IMG/VR virus record: IMGVR_UViG_3300020195_000089 | Span: 1-36,723 of that record | Reading direction: 5' to 3' (one strand) | DNA length: 36,723 nt | DNA from: a virus | In this document: positions 6,055 to 11,332 of the stretch, one piece after another | How positions within the stretch are numbered: position 1 is the first letter of the stretch | How the letters are laid out: each line of letters starts with the position of its first letter | Made by a program: the position numbers and the translations under genes | Notes under the pieces: generated by a model | Seen by the model: only the letters and a program-made list of their open reading frames with translations | What the model was told of the DNA's origin: nothing | Databases searched by the model: none

Positions 6055-6471
6055 ATGGATATTTGGAACGCAATTGACAATGCAGATGCTACCGCTGGGC
6101 TTAAAGAATTCACGATGTTGCCAGAGGGCCAATATAAGGCCGAAGTAACAGACGTTGAGATAAAAGAAGATATTTTTCAAATTTCATTAAGTGTTGAATT
6201 TACTATTACCGAAGGCGAGATGACTGGCCGCAAGTGTTGGATGAACTCAGTATTATCTGAAGAGATCGCGCTTAGTAATCCGACCAGGCTTTCAATGGTG
6301 AAGGCGCAAATCTGTAAGCTTGCAGGCACGGATACAACCGGCGGCGAACCTGCCGAAGTATTAGCCGGGTGCAAAGGCAATACTGTATCGATAACGATTA
6401 AGCACAATCCATCTAAAAAAGATGCCTCGAAAATATATGCCAATGTTTATGTGAATGAGAAGTTGAACTAA
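6055..6471 (+). CDS. SSB-like protein (DUF669-type)
   Basis: The 138-aa product starts at ATG 6055 behind AAGGGGTG. It has the pattern of phage DUF669 proteins: LPEGQYKAEVTDVEIKED near residues 22-39, a second strand ISLSVEFTITEGEMTGRKCW, and a C-terminal strand KIYANVYVNEKLN. This beta-barrel family sits next to Sak4 or other recombinases and is thought to bind single-stranded DNA. It follows the ATPase by 61 bases and ends in a 4-base tail-to-tail overlap with the VRR-NUC gene. The acidic C-terminal tip of classical SSB is absent. Confidence 0.75.
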   Translation: MDIWNAIDNADATAGLKEFTMLPEGQYKAEVTDVEIKEDIFQISLSVEFTITEGEMTGRKCWMNSVLSEEIALSNPTRLSMVKAQICKLAGTDTTGGEPAEVLAGCKGNTVSITIKHNPSKKDASKIYANVYVNEKLN

Positions 6472-6962
6472 ACATCATCAAATAGCGGGCTATTATCGGC
6501 CCGCATAGAAGGAGTAGGTAGTTGTGAAACCAAAAAGGCTTTGGGACTTGGAGAGTGACAAAATTCACGATAGGTCTTTTCTAGAAGATCTACAGAGTCA
6601 ATACAGCAAGCAAATCCATTTGAGTCGATCACTTCCAATAGAAAAGCGCGTTGAGCTTCTCGAAGAGTCGACCTTCTGCCAGGCGACTTTAGTTCGATTG
6701 CTACAAAAAGACCTCGTTCATTTAAGCCGCACATATCAGGAAAGCCAGCTTGGGCTGATCCTCGCAGAAAACGACCTGCAGCTTTTGAAAAAACAGCTTT
6801 TGATTCAACAACCCACGCTTTCCAGTTATTCTGTCGCAGCCATAGCATTACTAATTTTTCTAGGTCTTTCTCTGGTGTCTGGTTTGTTCGCTTTGGCTTA
6901 TTCGAGCTTAGTTGTTTAGCGAAGTATTTATTTAGGGCGGCTTTTGTAGAATCTCGACTCAT
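6468..6962 (-). CDS. VRR-NUC domain nuclease
   Basis: The 164-aa product carries the PD-(D/E)xK core of VRR-NUC proteins: GFPDMCGL at residues 73-80 with D76, FVAIELKSPG at 86-95 with E90 and K92, and REAQRAFL at 101-108 with Q104. A Glu in the first helix (EKDLEKLV) completes the site. Members cut or trim branched DNA, and phage copies are usually near replication or recombination genes, as here. The gene is on the minus strand inside a plus-strand block and converges on the SSB-like gene. The C-terminal 25 residues (from about SPSPKAFLVS) are an extra tail. Confidence 0.9.
   Translation of the reverse strand: MSRDSTKAALNKYFAKQLSSNKPKRTNQTPEKDLEKLVMLWLRQNNWKAWVVESKAVFSKAAGRFLRGSAQAGFPDMCGLNERGLFVAIELKSPGRRSTLREAQRAFLLEVIDSNGFACCIDSVDLLEKTYREFCHSPSPKAFLVSQLPTPSMRADNSPLFDDV
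6524..6919 (+). CDS. Antisense ORF over VRR-NUC: coiled coil plus C-terminal membrane helix
   Basis: GTG 6524 has GAAGGAG nine bases upstream and opens 131 codons on the same strand as the surrounding operon. The product is helical and charged for about 95 residues, then has one strong hydrophobic segment (VAAIALLIFLGLSLVSGLFA) near the C-terminus. It fills what would otherwise be a 500-base gap in the plus-strand operon. Against it, the opposite strand holds a clear VRR-NUC gene, and antisense frames of charged proteins are often Leu-rich. I keep it as a possible overprinted gene. Confidence 0.3.
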   Translation: MKPKRLWDLESDKIHDRSFLEDLQSQYSKQIHLSRSLPIEKRVELLEESTFCQATLVRLLQKDLVHLSRTYQESQLGLILAENDLQLLKKQLLIQQPTLSSYSVAAIALLIFLGLSLVSGLFALAYSSLVV

Positions 6963-6978
6963 GATGAAAGGATAGCAA

Positions 6979-7197
6979 ATGAATAAAGTTCGTCATCAAA
7001 AAACACTAGCCGCATACTGGTATCGTTTTATGCAGGGTGTTTTCTCAGTGTTGGAGTTAATTTTTATTCCAATTGCGGCGGCTACGATAATGTTTGGTGT
7101 TTTGGTTTACAATTTAGGGGCTTATATTTTAAGGCGCTCAGATCGGGCGTCTTTGTTGATAGAGTCGGTGTCTGATAAGTCGAAAGGCGGATCATGA
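6979..7197 (+). CDS. Small membrane protein, 72 aa
   Basis: ATG 6979 follows AAAGGA with a 6-base spacer. The 72-aa product has a basic N-terminus (MNKVRHQKTLAAYWYRF) and a single long hydrophobic stretch at about residues 22-48 containing LELIFIPIAAATIMFGVLV, then a charged tail, so an N-in single-pass inner membrane protein is likely. It overlaps the next gene by 4 bases (ATGA). Function is unknown; superinfection exclusion or holin-like activity is possible for such proteins, but nothing in the sequence decides it. Confidence 0.7.
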   Translation: MNKVRHQKTLAAYWYRFMQGVFSVLELIFIPIAAATIMFGVLVYNLGAYILRRSDRASLLIESVSDKSKGGS

Positions 7198-7391
7198 CAC
7201 TTGAATTTTGCAATGGCGAATTAGTGATGGAAGTCGACGAGGGCGCGGTTGAATGGGCAGAGGCTTATTGCAAGTCGATTGATAAGTTTGTTGATGTGAC
7301 TGAGCATTTGCCGGATAAGTGGCGCGAAGAGGCAAGGGTTGAGTATTTTGTCAGGCTGCTGGATAGGGATGATTACGAGGGGGACAGATGA
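7194..7391 (+). CDS. Small acidic hypothetical protein, 65 aa
   Basis: The ATG overlaps the previous stop and the TGA overlaps the next ATG, so the three genes are translationally coupled. The product (MTLEFCNGELVMEVDEGAVE...) is strongly acidic and Trp-containing, with no membrane segment. Size and charge resemble small phage proteins that inhibit host DNA-binding proteins or simply serve unknown roles. I recognise no family. Confidence 0.7.
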   Translation: MTLEFCNGELVMEVDEGAVEWAEAYCKSIDKFVDVTEHLPDKWREEARVEYFVRLLDRDDYEGDR

Positions 7392-7672
7392 TTCACTTCG
7401 TAGCGGGATTTTTCACGGCTGAGGATTTTATGCAAAACCTCGACAGGTTTCAAGCTGAGGAGGTCGCTGCTATAGCAAACGACAAGTTAGCAAAGATTCA
7501 AGACAAGCGGATAGAGAAGTCGAGGTGCGCGCTGACTGACGATTTTATGCAAAACCTCGACAGGTTTCAAGCTGAGGAGGTCGCTGCTATAGCAAACGAC
7601 AAGTTAGCAAAGATTCAAGACAAGCGGATAGAGAAGTTGAGGTGCGCGCTGAATGGCACTTTCGGCGTTTAA
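7388..7672 (+). CDS. Hypothetical protein made of two near-identical 39-residue units
   Basis: The 94-aa product has a short leader (MIHFVAGFFTAE) and then two copies of a unit starting DFMQNLDRFQAEEVAAIAND and running to ALTD or ALNG. The units differ at one position (Ser/Leu) before diverging at the end. Each is a predicted amphipathic helix pair rich in Ala, Glu, Lys and Gln. The duplication is visible at DNA level with only one mismatch in 112 bases, so it is recent or kept identical by recombination. A single-copy ancestor of about 55 residues is likely. No known domain. Confidence 0.65.
   Translation: MIHFVAGFFTAEDFMQNLDRFQAEEVAAIANDKLAKIQDKRIEKSRCALTDDFMQNLDRFQAEEVAAIANDKLAKIQDKRIEKLRCALNGTFGV
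7424..7652 (+). repeat. 117-bp tandem duplication inside a gene
   Basis: Bases 7424-7535 and 7541-7652 match at 111 of 112 positions with a period of 117 bp (39 codons), so the reading frame is kept. The one mismatch is TCG/TTG. It lies fully within the 94-aa gene. Confidence 0.97.
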
Positions 7673-7718
7673 TAAAATCGAGAAAGCCCTAGCCGACGAC
7701 TTGTTTGGCTATAAATAA
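7653..7718 (+). CDS. Possible 21-aa peptide
   Basis: ATG 7653 starts inside the end of the duplicated gene, in another frame, and gives a 21-residue peptide (MALSAFNKIEKALADDLFGY plus Lys). GAGG lies about 10 bases upstream. The peptide is a plausible amphipathic helix. Evidence is limited to the open frame and its place in a packed operon. Confidence 0.3.
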   Translation: MALSAFNKIEKALADDLFGYK

Positions 7719-7741
7719 TTGTCTCGATTGGAGGGGCTGAA

Positions 7742-8023
7742 ATGATCACTCTTTTTCTATCTATGTTTTTATCGGCCCATGCAGCAAAGCTAACTTGGGA
7801 AGACCCTGGCGATTCTGAGTTAATCGTTGGATACCGGGTTTACTGGAAGCTGTCAGCCGACGAGAGCCTATGTCCTACTGATGAAAAGGCTGTGCACTCC
7901 ATCGATGTCGGTAAAGAAAAGTTTTACGGTATAACAGACGACAAGAGTTTCATTCCTGGCAAAACCTATGAATTTCAAGTTAAGGCATTTAACACCACCG
8001 GAGAAAGATCAAATGCCAACTAA
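7742..8023 (+). CDS. Secreted single fibronectin type III domain protein
   Basis: ATG 7742 follows GGAGG with a short spacer. The 93-aa product begins with a short hydrophobic leader (MITLFLSMFLSAHA, cleavage expected after AHA). The rest is one Fn3 domain: first strand KLTWEDPGDSELIVGYRVYW, and final strands GKTYEFQVKAFNTTGERSNAN, the usual Fn3 end. It should be exported to the periplasm or beyond. Fn3 modules bind carbohydrates or proteins and are often attached to phage enzymes; here the domain is free-standing. It precedes a second signal-peptide Fn3-like gene and a lyase-like gene, so a joint extracellular role is likely. Confidence 0.8.
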   Translation: MITLFLSMFLSAHAAKLTWEDPGDSELIVGYRVYWKLSADESLCPTDEKAVHSIDVGKEKFYGITDDKSFIPGKTYEFQVKAFNTTGERSNAN

Positions 8024-8046
8024 CCAACCAATAAGGGAGATAAGAA

Positions 8047-8292
8047 ATGAAAAGAATATTGTTTTTGCTGGCTTCAGCAATTTTGCTAAGCCAACCAGCG
8101 ATAGCGGTACCGAGGACGTTTACGTGGGACTTCGACCAGACACAAGGGGCGGACGGGTTCACGCTATTCAGCAAGGAAGTCGGATCGACAACGCCGGAGA
8201 AACTAATCGATCTTGGAGCGGTGACCGGAGTCGCCAACGCGTATACGAAAACATACAACGACCCGACTTGGATCGAAGGAAAGCGATTGTGA
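8047..8292 (+). CDS. Secreted, truncated Fn3-like protein (possible first half of a lyase fusion)
   Basis: ATG 8047 follows AAGGGAGAT and encodes a clear signal peptide (MKRILFLLASAILLSQPAIA). The mature part starts like an Fn3 domain (RTFTWDFDQTQGADGFTLFS, then KLIDLGAV) but stops at residue 81, before the last two strands that an Fn3 domain needs. The stop TGA at 8290-8292 overlaps the GTG start of the lyase-like frame (GTGA). A one-base backward shift near 8280 would join the two into one secreted protein. Either it is a coupled gene pair, or a fusion broken by a deletion or frameshift, or a sequencing error. Confidence 0.6.
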   Translation: MKRILFLLASAILLSQPAIAVPRTFTWDFDQTQGADGFTLFSKEVGSTTPEKLIDLGAVTGVANAYTKTYNDPTWIEGKRL

Positions 8293-8909
8293 ACATTGGC
8301 CGCGATGGCAATACAGCAATCCGCTTACACACAGAGCCAGGGGATAACAACGTATCAGGCTCTGGCTTGCATGAGAGAAACGACATCTCAGTACCAATGC
8401 AAAACCTAGACTCAATCGCAGGTAAAGAACAATGGTATGCGCACTCTGTTTATTTTCCTGATGATTACAACCAGCCACCTCCTGGACATTGGGGCGCGGT
8501 GTTTGACTTTCACGATAGTAAAAACCAGGGCGGGCAAGCGAACTTTCAAATGCTAGTTCAAAATGGAGTGATTACCATTTACGGTCACGGCGGCCCTGAT
8601 GTTGTTTACGATAACAAAGTCGGCAATCAATATAGTTACAAAGCCGAAGTCGGCCCCTTGGTTAAAAAAGTATGGTTCGATTTTGTTTATCATGTGAAGT
8701 GGTCGCCATACTCAGACGGCTTAATGGAAGTATGGGTCAACGGTAAAAAGCTGCTTTCACACGCAGGCCCTAATTTGTATGAAGGCTATGGGGTTTACTT
8801 AAAGCTTGCGAATTACCACTCAGCTTATGGATTGCCGGTGTCTGTAATTCACGACCGGGTGAAGCTTGGGCTCAGCGCTAAAGACGTGGCGATAGGGGCT
8901 TTGGAGTGA
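8289..8909 (+). CDS. Polysaccharide lyase-like jelly-roll enzyme
   Basis: The frame is open from 7968, but the part before about 8289 is a shadow of the two preceding genes. GTG 8289 has AAGGAAAG upstream and overlaps the previous stop, giving 206 aa. The sequence resembles PF14099-type (heparin lyase I/glucuronan lyase-like) beta jelly rolls: TAIRLHTEPGDNN, HERNDIS, WYAHSVYFPDDY, HWGAVFDFHDS, WFDFVYHVKW, and MEVWVNGKKLL. Such enzymes cleave acidic polysaccharides by beta-elimination, which would help phage reach or leave encapsulated cells. On its own it has no signal peptide and seems to lack the first strand or two of the fold, which suggests it was once fused to the secreted Fn3 part. Confidence 0.7.
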   Translation: MNIGRDGNTAIRLHTEPGDNNVSGSGLHERNDISVPMQNLDSIAGKEQWYAHSVYFPDDYNQPPPGHWGAVFDFHDSKNQGGQANFQMLVQNGVITIYGHGGPDVVYDNKVGNQYSYKAEVGPLVKKVWFDFVYHVKWSPYSDGLMEVWVNGKKLLSHAGPNLYEGYGVYLKLANYHSAYGLPVSVIHDRVKLGLSAKDVAIGALE

Positions 8910-9124
8910 AGCATCGAGAATGGTGGCTGCTAATCAACCGATGCAATTTGGCTGACAGAGTGGCCGATTCAGAAGACCAGGCTCGCCAGATGATGGAGCC
9001 TAACGACGAAATTCATCATGCTGTAGAGATCGGCGCCGTTGCTGAACAATGCCGCCTAAATGCTATCGGTCAAGAGCGTGAGCTAAAGCTTATGGCTGAA
9101 GTCGAGCGGCGGAAAAAGCTCTAG
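8906..9124 (+). CDS. Small hypothetical protein, 72 aa
   Basis: GTG 8906 overlaps the lyase stop (GTGA). The 72-aa product (MKHREWWLLINRCNLADRVA...) is helical and charged with no membrane segment and a basic C-terminus (AEVERRKKL). Two cysteines (residues 13 and 49) are present. The middle reads like a short coiled coil. I recognise no family, and the position at the end of the secreted-protein group does not tell its role. Confidence 0.6.
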   Translation: MKHREWWLLINRCNLADRVADSEDQARQMMEPNDEIHHAVEIGAVAEQCRLNAIGQERELKLMAEVERRKKL

Positions 9125-9138
9125 CAGAATGACTAAGC

Positions 9139-9168
9139 TTGACAAGATTTAGCCTGCAAATACATAAT
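9139..9168 (+). promoter_or_regulatory. Sigma70-type promoter for the lysin/YqaJ segment
   Basis: A perfect TTGACA at 9139-9144 is followed after 18 bases by CATAAT at 9163-9168 (one mismatch to TATAAT). It lies in the 60-base gap before GTG 9185 and would drive the 54-aa gene, the lysin and the YqaJ nuclease separately from the upstream operon. Confidence 0.55.
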
Positions 9169-9184
9169 TTATTAGGGGGCCTTC

Positions 9185-9349
9185 GTGAATAAAAAACCAA
9201 CGCAAAACCAAGCTGAAACCGATTACAAAGCCGTTCAAATTAGTCATTTCGATGACGCAAAGTCGGTTGAGAAAATAATTAAACAAAAGCAGATTGAAGG
9301 CTACAAGCTTAGCTTCTTTTCAACTCCTTGGCTGATTTTCACAAAATGA
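9185..9349 (+). CDS. Small hypothetical protein, 54 aa
   Basis: GTG 9185 is preceded by AGGGGG, and the frame runs 54 codons (MNKKPTQNQAETDYKAVQIS...) to a TGA that overlaps the ATG of the lysin (ATGA). The C-terminal end SFFSTPWLIFTK is hydrophobic and could be a short membrane-associated segment, but it is too short for a normal transmembrane helix. Coupling to the lysin gene suggests co-expression. The function is not evident. Confidence 0.65.
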   Translation: MNKKPTQNQAETDYKAVQISHFDDAKSVEKIIKQKQIEGYKLSFFSTPWLIFTK

Positions 9350-9834
9350 TTCTCACAAAAGATATTTACAATAAGTTATATCTAACCGCTTTGAACGAAC
9401 TAGGTGTCGAAGAGATCCCGGGCAAGGAAAGTAATCCAAGAATTTTACAGTATTTTAGTGCTGTAAACATTCCGACTGATGGGACCGTGGCTCTTCACGA
9501 CGAAACAAGTTGGTGCGCGGCTTTCGTCTCTTGGGTGTTAGAGCAATGTAGTATTCCATCAAAGCGAACACTCTGGGCGCTAACGTATGCGCATTTTGGA
9601 GTCAAGCTAGACGCCCCAATTAAAGGGTGCCTTGTAGTTTTAAAGCGCGGCGAGAAAAACGGCCATGTGGGCTTTTACGACTGCGAAGACGAGAACTCGA
9701 TCTTTGTTCTTGGCGGAAATCAATCCAATAAAGTTACTATCTCAGCATTCCCGAAAGATCGGCTTATCGCATATCGAGGGCTTGAAATACCGCCACCGTC
9801 TGCGCAAATCAGGCACGGCAGCGTGATGGCGTGA
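9346..9834 (+). CDS. Endolysin-like cysteine peptidase/amidase (NlpC/CHAP-like)
   Basis: The start ATG 9346 is chosen because it overlaps the preceding stop; the longer frame from 9328 would intrude into that gene. The 162-aa product has a papain-like triad: Cys57 in TSWCAAFVSWVLE, His107 in NGHVGFY, and Asn125 in VLGGNQSNKV, followed by the strand FPKDRLIAYRG. This is the layout of TIGR02594-type phage wall hydrolases, which cut peptide or amide bonds in peptidoglycan. There is no signal peptide, so it would need a holin to reach the wall. The stop overlaps the GTG of the YqaJ gene. A role in lysis is inferred. Confidence 0.85.
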   Translation: MILTKDIYNKLYLTALNELGVEEIPGKESNPRILQYFSAVNIPTDGTVALHDETSWCAAFVSWVLEQCSIPSKRTLWALTYAHFGVKLDAPIKGCLVVLKRGEKNGHVGFYDCEDENSIFVLGGNQSNKVTISAFPKDRLIAYRGLEIPPPSAQIRHGSVMA

Positions 9835-10451
9835 AGACTGAAATAAATTATATTCAAGGCTCACCCGAATGGCATGAGTGGAGAAAAGGATCTATCGGCT
9901 CATCCGAAATCGGCACGATAATGGGCCTAAATCCTTATGAGAAAATAGAGGATTTATGGCTTGTAAAAACTGGCCAAAAACCGCCTAAAGATTTATCAAA
10001 GAATTTTGCCGTTTTGCGTGGGTCGTCATTAGAGCCCGTCGCTAGAAATTTATTTAACGAAATATCTAAAAAGAAGTTCGAGCCTGCTTGCTTTAATCAC
10101 GATAAATACCCGTTTGTATATTCATCCGATGGCGTTTTTGAGAATGAGATTATCGAGATAAAGTGCATGGGCGCGCGAAACCACTTCAAAGTCATATCAG
10201 AAAAACAAGTGATCCCATATTATCTGCCGCAAGTTTATTGGGGCATGATGCTTAGTGGTGCAGATGTTTGTCACTTTGTTTCATATAATCCAGAGTTCGA
10301 GGAAAACATTGTCTCAATCGAAGTTAAAAAAGATGAGGCCTATTTCGATGCAATGATCGCTAAGGCCGTTTGGTTTTATGAATGTGTTAATAATAAAATC
10401 AATCCCTTACATGCCGTTCTTGATTTGAACGCCGTAAACTCTGTAACTTAA
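9831..10451 (+). CDS. YqaJ-family viral recombinase/exonuclease
   Basis: The 206-aa product has the lambda-exonuclease-like core: GSIGSSEIGTIMGLNPYEK at residues 20-38, RGSSLEPVARNLF at 63-75 with E68, YSSDGVF at 97-103 with D100, and IIEIKCMG at 107-114 with the E-x-K pair. It should degrade one strand of linear dsDNA from the 5' end to expose single strands for the Sak4/SSB-like proteins. The start is GTG 9831, overlapping the lysin stop. The last 45 bases run into the end of the opposite late operon. Confidence 0.9.
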   Translation: MKTEINYIQGSPEWHEWRKGSIGSSEIGTIMGLNPYEKIEDLWLVKTGQKPPKDLSKNFAVLRGSSLEPVARNLFNEISKKKFEPACFNHDKYPFVYSSDGVFENEIIEIKCMGARNHFKVISEKQVIPYYLPQVYWGMMLSGADVCHFVSYNPEFEENIVSIEVKKDEAYFDAMIAKAVWFYECVNNKINPLHAVLDLNAVNSVT

Positions 10452-10769
10452 AACTGTAGTCGATCCGCCTATTTTAAAATCACTTATTCTTTGCCCAGGA
10501 CCAACTTTTATATTGTGTGTGACAGTATTATTTTGATTGAAGGAATGAAGTATTACGGTGTTAGTTGCATCATAAATACGTATCCCATTTTGAGTATTAT
10601 TAACCAGTCCTATTCCATTCACCTGTCCGATTAGGATGGTAACGTCGTAATAAGATCCGGCGGGGACTAGTAGAATTTCATTTTTCTCATTAGCTCCCGA
10701 AAAATCATTTCTATCTTGTGCGGATTCTGTTGCGACTCCGACACTTACCCCATTACTAAACGTAGCCAT
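10407..10769 (-). CDS. Tail-associated hypothetical protein, last gene of the late operon
   Basis: The 120-aa product (MATFSNGVSVGVATESAQDR...) is beta-rich, with Asn/Thr/Gly-rich strands such as GIRIYDATNTVILHSFNQNN, typical of small distal tail or receptor-binding accessory proteins. It lies after the tail-tip protein gene and another of similar style. Its final 45 bases overlap the end of YqaJ on the other strand. No catalytic motif is seen. Assignment as virion protein is by composition and position. Confidence 0.6.
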   Translation of the reverse strand: MATFSNGVSVGVATESAQDRNDFSGANEKNEILLVPAGSYYDVTILIGQVNGIGLVNNTQNGIRIYDATNTVILHSFNQNNTVTHNIKVGPGQRISDFKIGGSTTVLSYRVYGVQIKNGM

Positions 10770-10778
10770 AAAACTCCC

Positions 10779-11315
10779 CTATCTAGGTCGATGAAAAATA
10801 ACAATACCACAATTCTGAGGAGCACCGCTTTGGGCCGCAGTAATATCAACTACAATCAAATCGCCAGCGTCCACCAGTAAGCTTGTAAACACAGCCTTTG
10901 TCGTGCCCGCTGGATTTTCTAAAACAACAGCACCCGGTGCAAAGCTTTCAGCTACAAAGGCATAATTTCCAACACTCGCAGCAATCGAAGGAAGTGTTGA
11001 AAACATAGAGGCTCCGCCTGTATTGCTCGCAGTATATTTTCTAACATCAATTGTTGTTGTCCCGCCGCTCCCGGCAACTACGTTAAACATACAGTAACCA
11101 ATAATTTCGGCATTATATAGAAACAGGTGCGCACCGTCTGGTGCGACAACGGCTTGGTAAGGCCCATTGATAAAGAATTCTTTTCTATCGTGCTGGAAAT
11201 AATTAATGAAATTTACAGCAGAACCAAACCGAGTAAATGTTGCCTCTGAAACGGCAGCCTTGTAAGCGACCTCTTCGGATTGAACATTTATTCTCTCAGG
11301 TGTTAAATCAGCCAT
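10779..11315 (-). CDS. Tail-tip accessory or receptor-binding type protein
   Basis: The 178-aa protein starts MADLTPERINVQSEEVAYKA and continues with alternating beta strands (FLYNAEIIGYCMFNVVAGSG, TTTIDVRKYTAS). I recognise this style from many environmental siphophage genomes, where it sits at the end of the tail module. A trimeric beta-sandwich fold is likely. It may help receptor binding, but there is no direct evidence. ATG 11315 follows AAGAAGG. Confidence 0.6.
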   Translation of the reverse strand: MADLTPERINVQSEEVAYKAAVSEATFTRFGSAVNFINYFQHDRKEFFINGPYQAVVAPDGAHLFLYNAEIIGYCMFNVVAGSGGTTTIDVRKYTASNTGGASMFSTLPSIAASVGNYAFVAESFAPGAVVLENPAGTTKAVFTSLLVDAGDLIVVDITAAQSGAPQNCGIVIFHRPR

Positions 11316-11332
11316 TAAAAGACCTTCTTTTT

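Noticed and set aside
6485-6504. GCGGGC-TATTATCG-GCCCGC hairpin as a terminator after the SSB-like gene
   Set aside because: The stem is perfect but no T-run follows and it lies in the VRR-NUC coding end.
7968-8288. N-terminal extension of the lyase-like frame
   Set aside because: It lies over the end of the Fn3 gene and the second signal-peptide gene, is Arg-rich and unlike the rest; GTG 8289 has a good ribosome site.
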